Translations under genes and position numbers: made by a program
Shown here: positions 1 through 7,237 of the stretch, in pieces
How positions within the stretch are numbered: position 1 is the first letter of the stretch
How the letters are laid out: every line of letters begins with the position of its first letter
Notes under the pieces: generated by a model
What the model was told of the DNA's origin: nothing
Databases searched by the model: none
Seen by the model: only the letters and a program-made list of their open reading frames with translations
From: an uncultured Bacilli bacterium
GTDB taxonomy: Bacteria; Bacillota_I; Bacilli_A; RF39; UBA660
Assembly: GCA_934153655.1 (NCBI GenBank)
Contig: CAKPFH010000041.1
Span: forward strand, 1-11,573
DNA: 11,573 bases
Direction of reading: 5' to 3'

Positions 1-277
1 TATTATCATCTTGTTTAGTATCATCTTGATTAGTTTTATCATCATTTTTATTATCTAAATTATCATTTGCTTTTACTTTACAATTATATTTAGAAAATTT
101 AGTTGTAATAACTTTTTCTCCATTACAATCATAAACATTATAAAAAATAGAACTATATTTTTCATCTTGTTTATTTATTAATATAAGAGGTTTTTTATTA
201 ATTGTTAAAAAGATAAAATCCGAAATAAAGATTAAGATAATTAAACTTATTATTATAATTAAATATTTATTTTTCAT
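1..277 (-). CDS. membrane-anchored protein, 5' part only (runs off left edge)
   Basis: Reading the minus strand from an ATG at 277 gives 92 codons with no stop, so the gene continues past position 1. A GAAAGGAA ribosome binding site lies about 7 nt upstream. Residues 3-25 are an uninterrupted hydrophobic stretch (start MKNKYLIIIISLIILIF), which serves as a signal anchor; there is no lipobox. An extracellular-looking segment follows with two cysteines (in YDCNG and YNCKV), then a tail that becomes a low-complexity Asn/Asp/Lys linker (repeated QDD, DDK). That linker probably leads into another domain or is a wall-spanning spacer. The family is not recognised. Topology by the positive-inside rule puts most of the protein outside the cell. 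The existence of the gene is well supported by frame, RBS and a good promoter; its function is unknown. Confidence 0.7.
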   Translation of the reverse strand, partial: MKNKYLIIIISLIILIFISDFIFLTINKKPLILINKQDEKYSSIFYNVYDCNGEKVITTKFSKYNCKVKANDNLDNKNDDKTNQDDTKQDDN

Positions 278-299
278 ATTAGTATTCCTTTCAGAAAAT

Positions 300-350
300 A
301 GTATAACATAAAACTAATAACTTGTAAAAAATATTTTTTTTAGATATAAT
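300..350. promoter_or_regulatory. divergent promoters with overlapping -35 elements
   Basis: Plus strand: TTGTAA (322-327), 17-bp spacer, TATAAT (345-350), serving the gene at 373. Minus strand: TTTACA (read from 328 to 323), 17-bp spacer, TATACT (305 to 300) with an extended -10 TG, serving the gene at 277. The two -35 hexamers share five of their six base pairs, so polymerase binding at one should exclude the other. This is seen in the sequence by consensus match; use in vivo is inferred. Confidence 0.65.
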
Positions 351-372
351 AAAACTAATTTTTGGGGGAACT

Positions 373-729
373 ATGAAAAACGATAGGGAAGTTATAATAA
401 GTATTTTAAATAGTTTAAATTATATTCAAGAAGTACCAATTAATAAACAAGAAATAGATAGTATTTATCAAGAATTAGATCCATATGAAGTGTTTATTCA
501 AAGAGAAGAATTTGAAGAATTACATGAATTTATTAATAGTTTAAGTAAAATAGAACAACAATATATTTATTTAAGATATGGTTTTTTAGATAGAATTTAT
601 TCTAATAAAGAAATAAGTGAAAAATTAAAAATTAAATTAACTCAAGTTAAATCTTTAAATATGATTGTTATTAATAAATTAAGATTATATTATTTAGGTT
701 TTAAAGTAAAAAGAAAAGAGTTCAAGTGA
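373..729 (+). CDS. sigma-70 region 4-like small protein
   Basis: A protein of 118 aa. Residues about 52-105 look like region 4 of a sigma-70 family factor. The segment LSKIEQQYIYLRYGF matches in layout the LSKRDKEIITLRYGL of the sigE product in this same window. It is followed by a helix-turn-helix-like stretch (NKEISEKLKIKLTQVKSLN) and a final basic helix (VINKLR). There is no region 2, so it cannot be a normal complete sigma factor. It could be a DNA-binding regulator, a partial sigma that works with a partner, or a phage-type RinA/ArpU-like regulator; the sequence does not decide. The start is set by a GGGGGAAC ribosome binding site 3-9 nt upstream and a strong promoter at 322-350. It converges with the PASTA gene, with only 2 nt between the stop codons. 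Confidence 0.75.
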   Translation: MKNDREVIISILNSLNYIQEVPINKQEIDSIYQELDPYEVFIQREEFEELHEFINSLSKIEQQYIYLRYGFLDRIYSNKEISEKLKIKLTQVKSLNMIVINKLRLYYLGFKVKRKEFK

Positions 730-732
730 ACT
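719..732. terminator. possible short bidirectional hairpin at convergent gene ends
   Basis: AGTTCA-AG-TGAACT is a perfect 6-bp palindrome spanning both stop codons. On the minus strand it is followed by a T-rich run (CTCTTTTCTTTTTACTTT), which would suit termination of the PASTA gene. The loop is very tight and the tract is interrupted, so this is a weak call. Confidence 0.35.
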
Positions 733-2756
733 TAGTTACTACTATTTATAATAACTTTATAAGTTTTACCTTGAACTACATTATTTTGACCAACTTTTAT
801 TTGACTATTAGGATTTAAATAACCAATACCACTATTAACTGGTTGGAATGAGAAAACAAAATTTACTCCTGGACATTTTTCTTTTAATTTTTGTTCTAAA
901 GTTTTTTTAGTTTGTTCAGGATTTCCTCCACTTAATAAACTACCATCTAATACAAAACTATAGGTTTTAGCAGGACCAATACTTAAAGTAATATTAATAG
1001 TACTTCCTTTAATAACAGTACCTGTTTTATCTTGACTTAAACATTTATCATATAAAGTATCATTATAAGTATTATTATAAGTAAAATTACATTTAATTCC
1101 TAAAGAATTACAAGTTGTTTGAATTTCTTGTTTAGTTTTACCTATAAAACTTGGAACATTTACTTTTTCGTATATACCACTTGATAAAGTTATTAAAACA
1201 TTAGTTTTACTACTAACAACTGATCCACTTGGCTTGGATTGTTTAATACTTATATCTTTTTGTACATTTTCAGTTAAACCACCATAAGTAAAAGTACAAG
1301 TTAAATTATTATCTTGACAAAGCTTAAGAATAGTATTTTTATTTTTACCAACAAGATTTGGTATAGTAACACTTTTTCCTTTAGAAATAGTTAAAATAAT
1401 TGTATCAGTTTCGATTATTTTTTCTCCTTCTTTAATATTAGTTTTAATTAAATTACCTTCAGCTATATCATTATTAAATTCATATACTTCTTCATAATTA
1501 ATATTATTTTCACTTGCCCATAACTTGAATGTTGCTAAATCATCAATCTTAGGCATTACCATACTACCTTTAGAAATAGTTATTATTAAAGGTTCACTAG
1601 CAATTACATCACCTTTACTATAATTAGTTTCAATTATTTTACCACTTTCATATTCTTTATTATATACTTCTTTAAATGATACTTTAACATTATTTTCTAA
1701 AGCCCATTTAGTTATTTCTAAACTAGTCATTTTACTTAAATCTGGAACAATTATCTTTTTACCTTTAGAAACAACTAAAGTCAATTTATCTGAAACAATA
1801 TTATCAACAATATCTTGACTTACTATAGTATCAACATCATAATTGCTATATTCATATTTTATTTCATAAGGAATATTATATCTTTTTAAATAAGAAGTAG
1901 CCTCAAATAAACTTAAACCTTTTAAAGATTTAACAGGAGTAGGTTCTATTTCTTCATTTCCATAAGAGAAAACAAATTTAATTAAATCACATCTTTTTAA
2001 AGAACCACTACCAACTTGTTCGATAACCGTATCTTTTTCTTTATCAGATTTTATAAAAGTAATTTCAACATTACTTAAATAATTATCTTTTATATATTTC
2101 ATAACATCATCATATTTAAAACCAGTTAAATTAGAAACAACTACTTCTTTATTATAATTTGGTCCAAGAGAAATAGTAACATTAAAAGTATCTATTTCTT
2201 TAATTAAAGTATTAATTCCATATTCTTGCATAATAACATGATTTTTTAAAACTGTGTCTGAATATTCAGTATTAGTATTAAGTTTTAAATTATATTTATC
2301 AGTAAACTTAATAACTTCAGATATGTCTTTATTAATAAAATCAGATACATATATTTCTTTTTCAGAATAAGATATTTGAAATACTACATAACCTATTAAA
2401 ATAAAAGTAATTAATAATATATAAGGAGTAGTTTTTTTAGTATTAGTTTTAAATAAAACTATTATGGTAATTAATAATATACCAAGAAAACTAATAGTTT
2501 TAATTAAATTAGTTAATTCATAATTCTTACTTAAATAAAAAGTTATTCCTAAATAAATTATTATTAATAAACAAATAATTAATAAGAAAATATTAAATTT
2601 ACTTTTATTAGAAGTATTAGTTATTTCTTTAGACTTTTCTTCTTTTTTTATTTCTTTTTCTTTTATTTCAATTTTTTCTTCTTTTCCATCACTTTCTAAT
2701 TCTATATCATCACTTAGATTAATTAAGTTTTCTTTTTTAATTTTTTTCTTACTCAT
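732..2756 (-). CDS. orphan PASTA-repeat membrane protein (no kinase domain)
   Basis: A protein of 674 aa. PASTA domains bind peptidoglycan stems and beta-lactams in PknB/Stk kinases and in PBP2x. Visible parts: a Lys/Glu-rich cytoplasmic tail (1-52); three hydrophobic segments (about 53-76, 84-103 and 110-129); about seven PASTA-like units (135-198, 204-266, 275-331, 335-397, 399-460, 463-527 and 532-594), many ending in ISKG, SSG or SIG; and a distinct C-terminal domain (598-674). Repeats 6 and 7 each carry a C-x6-C pair (C480/C487 and C549/C556), which could be disulfides outside the cell. No kinase or transpeptidase motif is present, so the role is probably sensing or scaffolding at the wall. 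The ATG at 2756 is preferred over the in-frame GTG at 2765 because the ribosome binding site AGGTGAT lies 4-6 nt before the ATG and overlaps the GTG. Confidence 0.85.
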   Translation of the reverse strand: MSKKKIKKENLINLSDDIELESDGKEEKIEIKEKEIKKEEKSKEITNTSNKSKFNIFLLIICLLIIIYLGITFYLSKNYELTNLIKTISFLGILLITIIVLFKTNTKKTTPYILLITFILIGYVVFQISYSEKEIYVSDFINKDISEVIKFTDKYNLKLNTNTEYSDTVLKNHVIMQEYGINTLIKEIDTFNVTISLGPNYNKEVVVSNLTGFKYDDVMKYIKDNYLSNVEITFIKSDKEKDTVIEQVGSGSLKRCDLIKFVFSYGNEEIEPTPVKSLKGLSLFEATSYLKRYNIPYEIKYEYSNYDVDTIVSQDIVDNIVSDKLTLVVSKGKKIIVPDLSKMTSLEITKWALENNVKVSFKEVYNKEYESGKIIETNYSKGDVIASEPLIITISKGSMVMPKIDDLATFKLWASENNINYEEVYEFNNDIAEGNLIKTNIKEGEKIIETDTIILTISKGKSVTIPNLVGKNKNTILKLCQDNNLTCTFTYGGLTENVQKDISIKQSKPSGSVVSSKTNVLITLSSGIYEKVNVPSFIGKTKQEIQTTCNSLGIKCNFTYNNTYNDTLYDKCLSQDKTGTVIKGSTINITLSIGPAKTYSFVLDGSLLSGGNPEQTKKTLEQKLKEKCPGVNFVFSFQPVNSGIGYLNPNSQIKVGQNNVVQGKTYKVIINSSN

Positions 2757-2765
2757 TTTTATCAC

Positions 2766-2913
2766 CTACTATTATTTATATATATAATTATATAGTAAAT
2801 ATTAAATAATTAAAAGTTTTTTAAATTATTTTTTTTAATATTTACATTTTTCTTCTCTTTTTTTAATGATTTTTTTTCATATTTAGTTTATACTTATTAT
2901 GTAGGAGTTAATT
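2766..2913. promoter_or_regulatory. AT-only divergent intergenic region
   Basis: This 148-bp stretch separates the divergent PASTA and zinc-ribbon genes. It holds a TATAAT on the minus strand (2792 to 2787) with no good -35, and on the plus strand a TATACT (2889-2894), also without a clear -35. The ribosome binding site TAGGAG (2902-2907) lies 6 nt before the ATG at 2914 and fixes that start. No other structure is seen. Confidence 0.35.
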
Positions 2914-3969
2914 ATGGATACATTAGATGAAAAATGTTTAAATTGTGGAGGTAGTGTTAAATACTTTCCTAAAAAAGAAATATTTATATGTGAATATTGT
3001 CGTTCTAAGTTTACTTTAGATGAACTTAAAAAGAATAAAGAAAGACTAGATAAAGTTCCTAATTTAGAAGAAAGTTTTTCAGAACTTAAAGATTTAGAAG
3101 GTTATCATTGTAAAAATTGTGGAGCTGATATTATCGTACAAAAAAATACTTCTAGTACAAGATGTGTTTATTGCAGAAGTTATTCTATTATTAAAAATCG
3201 TTTAACAGGAGTATACAAACCATCTGGTATTATTCCTTTTAAATATTTAAAAGAAGATGCAATTAAATCTTTTAAAGATATAGTAAAAGGAAGATTATTA
3301 ATACCTAAAGATTTTAGTAATTTAGATAATATTTCTGATATGGAAGGTTTGTATGTACCATTTTTCTTATATGATATGGATAATAAAACTGATATAACAG
3401 CAAGTTGTACTAGGGTTAGAAGTTGGACATCAGGTGATTATAATTATACTGAAACTAAGTATTATGAGGTTAAAAGAGGCGGAAATCTTAGCTTTTTAAA
3501 TGTTCCGAATGATGCTTCAATTCGTTTTGATGATAAAATCATGAATGCAATAGAACCATTTGATTATAGTAAAATGCAAGAATTTGATACTAGTTATTTA
3601 TCAGGTTATTTATCTGAAAAATATGATGTTAAAATGACAGATGCGTATAAAAATGTTTTAGAAAGAATTAAAAATGATTCTAAAGAATATTTAAGAAAAG
3701 ATATAAAAGGTTATTCTACAACTATTGTAAAAAATAGTAATAATAATGTTGTTTTAAACAATAATAAATATGTTTTATTACCCGTTTGGGTTTTAAATAT
3801 AAATTATAAAGGAAAAATCTATCATTTTGCTATGAATGGAGAAAGTTCTAAATTAGTTGGAGAAATACCTGTTTCTAAGTTTAAGTTATTTTTAGTAATT
3901 TTAATTACTTTTGTGGTATCTTTTCTAATTTTACTTTTATTTTTTAAATTAAGTGGGTATAGGTGGTAA
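2914..3969 (+). CDS. double zinc-ribbon (TFIIB-like) protein with C-terminal membrane segment
   Basis: A protein of 351 aa. There are two CxxC...CxxC zinc ribbons: C8/C11 with C26/C29, and C66/C69 with C84/C87. These resemble the ribbons of bacterial proteins often labelled TFIIB-type zinc ribbon or, loosely, RNA polymerase subunit P-like. A long middle region (about 95-320) with aromatic-rich strands, including a segment of ETKYYEVKRGG type, is known in this family but has no assigned function. One transmembrane helix closes the protein (about 324-345, LVILITFVVSFLILLLFF), followed by SGYRW. The ribbons are therefore cytoplasmic and the protein is tail-anchored. It is the first gene of an overlapping operon with the TPM-domain gene. 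In Firmicutes such zinc-ribbon genes often sit beside membrane-homeostasis genes (TPM, LemA, SPFH or PspA types), which suggests an envelope role; that is inference. Confidence 0.75.
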   Translation: MDTLDEKCLNCGGSVKYFPKKEIFICEYCRSKFTLDELKKNKERLDKVPNLEESFSELKDLEGYHCKNCGADIIVQKNTSSTRCVYCRSYSIIKNRLTGVYKPSGIIPFKYLKEDAIKSFKDIVKGRLLIPKDFSNLDNISDMEGLYVPFFLYDMDNKTDITASCTRVRSWTSGDYNYTETKYYEVKRGGNLSFLNVPNDASIRFDDKIMNAIEPFDYSKMQEFDTSYLSGYLSEKYDVKMTDAYKNVLERIKNDSKEYLRKDIKGYSTTIVKNSNNNVVLNNNKYVLLPVWVLNINYKGKIYHFAMNGESSKLVGEIPVSKFKLFLVILITFVVSFLILLLFFKLSGYRW

Positions 3970-4885
3970 TATTAAAAGAATATATATAATAGCTGTTTTA
4001 ATTTTATTAATTATAATTGCTTCTTTACCTGTTTCAGCTAAAGAAATAAAAACTTGTTTAAGAACTGATACTAATTTACAAGTAAGAGATAAATTTAATT
4101 TAGGTAGTAATAAAGAAGATATTTTATCAACTCCATGTGTTGATGATATGGATAAAATTTATGATTTTGCTGATTTATTAACTGATGAAGAGGAAGAAAA
4201 TTTATTTAATTTAGTTAATAATTATATTACAAATACTAGTTATGATTTAGCTATAGTTTTAATTAATGAAAATCCTAAATATGATGAAGTAAGTTATGCA
4301 AATGATTTTTATGATTATAATTTATTTGGTAAAAATGAAACAAGAGATGGATCTTTAATATTAATTGATATGGACAACAGAAGAATTTATATATCAACTA
4401 CTGGTTATGCTATAAAAATGTATGACGATAGTCGAATAGATGATATTCTTGATAGTGGTTTTGATAACTTAAAAAATGAAGAATACTATGAATGTTTAAG
4501 TAAAATGGTTCAAGAAATGCAAGATGAATTTGATTTAGGTTATCCTGATAGTAATAAAAATATGGAAATAGATAGTAATGGAGATCCTATTTATATTAAA
4601 TATGTTCCTTACAAAGTAATTGCTTTGATATCTAGTATTATAACTTTAATTGTAAGCTTGATTTTATATTTTAAAACCAGATTAAAAATTAAAGTAGGAT
4701 CAACGGTTAGTTATTTAAAAAATGCTAATATTAATTTAAGAGAAGATAAATTTATTACTGCAAATACAACAAGAACCAGAATTGTTTCAGATACAGGTTC
4801 ATCTGGATCTTCTCATGGAGGAGGATCAAGTTTTCATTCATCTAGTAGTGGTTCATCTCATGGAGGAGGAGGAAGAAGTTTCTAA
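3953..4885 (+). CDS. TPM-domain (TLP18.3/Psb32/MOLO-1, YgcG-like) membrane protein
   Basis: 310 aa if read from the GTG at 3953. An N-terminal signal peptide or anchor (hydrophobic 10-27, ending LPVSAK) is followed by a TPM domain at about 66-195. This shows the usual opening (VDDMDKIYDFADLLTDEEE), the strand YDLAIVLIN and the LILIDMDNRRIYISTTGYA core. A second membrane helix (about 220-240) precedes a basic cytoplasmic region and a Ser/Gly/His-rich tail (282-310, ending SSHGGGGRSF). Such tails are common in this family. The start is uncertain. The GTG has no ribosome binding site and lies 17 nt inside the preceding gene, while AGGTGG at 3961-3966 lies just before an in-frame ATT at 3971, which would give a 304-aa protein with a cleaner signal peptide. 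The sequence encoding the Gly tail also supplies the GGAGGAGGA ribosome binding site of the next gene. Confidence 0.85.
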   Translation: MGIGGNIKRIYIIAVLILLIIIASLPVSAKEIKTCLRTDTNLQVRDKFNLGSNKEDILSTPCVDDMDKIYDFADLLTDEEEENLFNLVNNYITNTSYDLAIVLINENPKYDEVSYANDFYDYNLFGKNETRDGSLILIDMDNRRIYISTTGYAIKMYDDSRIDDILDSGFDNLKNEEYYECLSKMVQEMQDEFDLGYPDSNKNMEIDSNGDPIYIKYVPYKVIALISSIITLIVSLILYFKTRLKIKVGSTVSYLKNANINLREDKFITANTTRTRIVSDTGSSGSSHGGGSSFHSSSSGSSHGGGGRSF

Positions 4886-5568
4886 TGGAGTTTTCAAGAC
4901 TAGAAATATTAATGAATATTGATAATTTAAAAAATAAAAAAGTTTTAGTTATAGGAGTAGGAGGAGTAGGTGGCTATGCTGTTGAAGCCTTAGCTAGATG
5001 TGGTATTGGAAATATTACAATAGTTGACTATGACAAGGTTGATATTAGTAATATAAATAGACAAATAATTGCTCTTCATTCTACTATAGGACTTTTTAAA
5101 GTTGAGGTGTTAAAAAAAAGAATATTAGATATTAATCCCAATTGTTTAGTAGAAACTTTTAATTGTTTCTATGATGAAAAAACAACTGATTTTATCTTTA
5201 ATAAAGATTATGATTATATTCTAGATTGCTGTGATTCTCTTAAAAGTAAAGAATTATTAATAAGAGAAGCAAATAAGCGAAATATTAAAATAATATCATC
5301 AATGGGAGCAGGATTTAAATTTGATCCTAGTAAAATTCAAATAGAAAAATTAAAAAATACTAGTTATGATAAATTAGCTAGAATTTTAAGATATAATTTA
5401 AAAGATAATAAAAAATGTTTAGAAATACCAGTTGTTTATTCTAAAGAACAAATGGAAAAAAAGGGAACAACAATTGGTTCAAATGCTTTTATTCCAAGTA
5501 TCTTTGGTCTTACCATGGCAAGTTATATTATAAATGATATAAGAAAGGAAAATTATGAAGAAAATTAA
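4885..5568 (+). CDS. tcdA: tRNA threonylcarbamoyladenosine dehydratase TcdA (ThiF/MoeB/E1-like)
   Basis: A protein of 227 aa. TcdA (CsdL) uses ATP to dehydrate t6A37 of ANN-decoding tRNAs to the cyclic form ct6A. The opening MEFSRLEIL resembles the FSR-x-E start of the family. The nucleotide-binding glycine loop VIGVGGVGGYAVEALAR is at 22-38, the acidic strand and adenylation motif VDYDKVDISNINRQ at 47-60, the DCCDS motif around D114-D117, and SSMGAG at 138-143. The late VVYSKE and the closing GSNAFIPSIFGL (198-209) are typical of TcdA. The lack of ThiS/MoaD-type partners nearby argues against a ThiF or MoeB role. It overlaps the TPM gene by 1 nt (TAATG), uses that gene's GGAGGAGGA tail codons as ribosome binding site, and overlaps the next gene by 14 nt, so it is translationally coupled on both sides. 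Confidence 0.9.
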   Translation: MEFSRLEILMNIDNLKNKKVLVIGVGGVGGYAVEALARCGIGNITIVDYDKVDISNINRQIIALHSTIGLFKVEVLKKRILDINPNCLVETFNCFYDEKTTDFIFNKDYDYILDCCDSLKSKELLIREANKRNIKIISSMGAGFKFDPSKIQIEKLKNTSYDKLARILRYNLKDNKKCLEIPVVYSKEQMEKKGTTIGSNAFIPSIFGLTMASYIINDIRKENYEEN

Positions 5569-6556
5569 AGAATATGGTTTAACAATTTTAATAATTATTA
5601 TTTTACTTTTATGTTTAGTTTATTATTATACAAGAAAAACTACTAGTACTAATATAATAAATGTTAAATTATTACCAACAATTGTTTCTAAGTTAGAAGA
5701 TAATAGTATATATTCACCTACTATTCAATTAATTTGGAATGATTTAAAAAAAGAAAACAATGGAGATGTTGTTTTTATAGGTGATGAAAATAATCAAACA
5801 GTTAGAGAATTAAATTTAGAAACTTTTAAAGATAGTGATATAAGTGATAGTTTATATTATAAAAAATATGGATTTGCAACTCCTAGTTTAAAAAAAGAAA
5901 TAGAAACCGAAATTTATAATAAATTTAATGAAACTAGTAGCATTTTAGATGATTTTACTTTTGAAGAAGATTCTAAAGATTATTTCTTTTATTCTATGTT
6001 ATTTAAAGAATTTAAGTTTTTAAAACCATTTGATAAATTAACTAATGATACTTTTGGTATAAAAGAAAGTAGTAATAATGAACTTGATAATAATTTAGAA
6101 GTATTATTCTATTATAGTGATTCCTATGCTGTTTTATTAAAAACAAAAACTGGGGATGAAGTTATTTTATATAAAGGTGGTAGAAGTGATAGTTTCATTG
6201 ATACTTATAATGCACTTGCTAAAAATGAAAAAAGCAAATTTTTAGCAAGTGATACAATTAGTATTCATAATTTAGATTTTAAAGTAAAGCAAGAATATAA
6301 TGATTTAGAAGGACATAAAATTAGATTAATTGATGAAGAGTATTTACTTTCTAAAGTAGTACAAACTGTTGAATTTAAAATTGATAATGAAGGTGGTAAA
6401 GTTAAAAGTGAAGCGGGAATGAATTTAAAAAGTACCTCTTTAGAAGGTGGAAGACATTTTGATTTTACAGATAATTATATGATTTTTATTAAAGAAGAAG
6501 CAAAAGAAATACCTTATTTAATGATAAATATAAATGATATTAAGAAATTTAGTTAA
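5555..6556 (+). CDS. membrane-anchored serpin-like protein (divergent)
   Basis: A protein of 333 aa with one N-terminal membrane anchor (about 8-25), so the rest lies outside the cell. Several landmarks match serpins in order. SIYSPTIQLIWNDL (51-64) fits the conserved SP-S helix B region. FFYSMLFKEFKFLKPFDKL (144-162) fits the NAxYFKGxWxxPFd block. ISIHNLDFKVK (235-245) fits the strand before the reactive loop. VVQTVEFKIDNEGGKVKSEAG (268-288) fits the 'EVNEEGTEAAAAT' hinge, and FDFTDNYMIFIKE (302-314) fits 'FxADHPFxFFI'. Hinge-to-end spacing is close to that of antitrypsin. The hinge has Lys where inhibitory serpins have small residues, so inhibition is doubtful. The match is by eye only. It is the last gene of the operon, with ribosome binding site AGAAAGGAA 4 nt before the ATG. 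Confidence 0.6.
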   Translation: MKKIKEYGLTILIIIILLLCLVYYYTRKTTSTNIINVKLLPTIVSKLEDNSIYSPTIQLIWNDLKKENNGDVVFIGDENNQTVRELNLETFKDSDISDSLYYKKYGFATPSLKKEIETEIYNKFNETSSILDDFTFEEDSKDYFFYSMLFKEFKFLKPFDKLTNDTFGIKESSNNELDNNLEVLFYYSDSYAVLLKTKTGDEVILYKGGRSDSFIDTYNALAKNEKSKFLASDTISIHNLDFKVKQEYNDLEGHKIRLIDEEYLLSKVVQTVEFKIDNEGGKVKSEAGMNLKSTSLEGGRHFDFTDNYMIFIKEEAKEIPYLMININDIKKFS

Positions 6557-6618
6557 AATGCATAAAGTATTAAAGAAAAACCAAAATAAATGTTTGATAA
6601 GATTAAAATGAGACTTTA

Positions 6619-6714
6619 ATGAGTAATAAAATGTTAGATGATTTAAATACCAAAGAAGGTATAGAAAAAATGAAAAAATGGATAGAAGAATATGCCATAA
6701 AAGAAAAAAATTAA
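6619..6714 (+). CDS. small hypothetical ORF (31 aa)
   Basis: ATG AGT ... TAA encodes MSNKMLDDLNTKEGIEKMKK plus WIEEYAIKEKN. The peptide is charged and probably helical, and its composition looks like real protein. No strong ribosome binding site is present and the family is not recognised. It may be the remnant of a longer gene, since this stretch between the serpin-like gene and 6734 contains several short broken frames (for example the 7-codon ORF at 6717). Confidence 0.3.
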   Translation: MSNKMLDDLNTKEGIEKMKKWIEEYAIKEKN

Positions 6715-6733
6715 AAATGAGAAAATTAAGGAA

Positions 6734-7039
6734 ATGTTAACAAATACAAATTATATAAACTGGCTTGCTAATTTTACTAGCAAATATCCTAATTTTATAG
6801 ATGATGATTGGGCAAGTGAAAATAATATTAATCCAGTTGAATGTGATTTTGGAAACTTTTATAAAATTAAATTAGGTAATACTGGTTTTTTACTAGGATA
6901 TATAATTGGACAGGTAACAATTCATTTTTGTAACCGAGTTCAATTAGAAAACCTTGATGATTTTATTGATTTTAAAGATATTATTAATACTAAAAAAGAT
7001 AATGAAGTAATCAAGACATTAATAAAACTAAAGTATTAA
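6734..7039 (+). CDS. hypothetical protein, possibly internally deleted or truncated (101 aa)
   Basis: 101 aa, with sequence features of a folded soluble protein: NYINWLANFTSKYPNFIDDD at the start, then FGNFYKIKLGNTGFLLGYIIG and FIDFKDIINTKK. No membrane segment and no characterised family is recognised. The start ATG has an AAGGA only 1-2 nt upstream, a poor spacing, so expression is doubtful or the true start has been lost. Short length, weak start and broken frames just upstream fit a degraded gene copy next to the AbiE insertion site. A strong terminator follows 60 nt later. Confidence 0.5.
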   Translation: MLTNTNYINWLANFTSKYPNFIDDDWASENNINPVECDFGNFYKIKLGNTGFLLGYIIGQVTIHFCNRVQLENLDDFIDFKDIINTKKDNEVIKTLIKLKY

Positions 7040-7048
7040 AAGGAAATT

Positions 7049-7086
7049 AAAAGGTCAAAAGCAATTGTTTGCAATTAGACTTTTTT
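7049..7086 (+). terminator. imperfect hairpin with T6 tail
   Basis: AAAAGGTC pairs with GACTTTTTT apart from one bulged G, and inside it AATTG pairs with CAATT around a TTTG loop. The six T's at 7081-7086 follow. This is weaker than the hairpin just downstream and may be a first or decayed terminator. Confidence 0.35.
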
Positions 7087-7098
7087 AAAGTAAAAAAT

Positions 7099-7133
7099 AA
7101 AACTACTTTCCAGTTTATTTGAAAGTAGTTTTT
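7099..7133 (+). terminator. rho-independent terminator after the 6734 gene
   Basis: AAAACTACTTTC (7099-7110) and GAAAGTAGTTTT (7121-7132) form a perfect 12-bp stem with a 10-nt loop and end in a T5 run. It closes the plus-strand operon or small genes before the AbiE cassette. Because the stem begins AAAA and ends TTTT it could also terminate minus-strand transcription from abiEii. Confidence 0.85.
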
Positions 7134-7148
7134 ATATTATCTCGAATG

Positions 7149-7174
7149 GTTCGAGTATCAATCAATCTGGTGCC
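7149..7174. repeat. left direct repeat: copy of tRNA-Thr 3' tail plus downstream sequence
   Basis: This 26-bp segment matches 8717-8742 at 25 of 26 positions (C at 7159 versus T at 8727). It contains AATCAATCTGGTGCC, whose TGGTGCC is the complement of the tRNA-Thr end GGCACCA. Beyond 7174 the sequence is not tRNA-like. A small hairpin CTCGAA-TGG-TTCGAG (7141-7155) overlaps its edge, like the terminator stem beside the right copy. The simplest reading is the far-side attachment-site-like scar of the inserted abiE cassette. Confidence 0.7.
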
Positions 7175-7237
7175 CTTTTGGTGGAAGTACAACAACTTTA
7201 ATTGATAAGATGTAATAAATGACTAACTGCTTATACA

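Noticed and set aside
2757..2765. GTG start of the PASTA gene at 2765
   Set aside because: The GTG is part of the AGGTGAT ribosome binding site that serves the ATG at 2756.
4885..5568. ThiF or MoeB instead of TcdA
   Set aside because: No ThiS/MoaD-type partner gene nearby, and the FSR start, VVYSKE and C-terminal block fit TcdA better.
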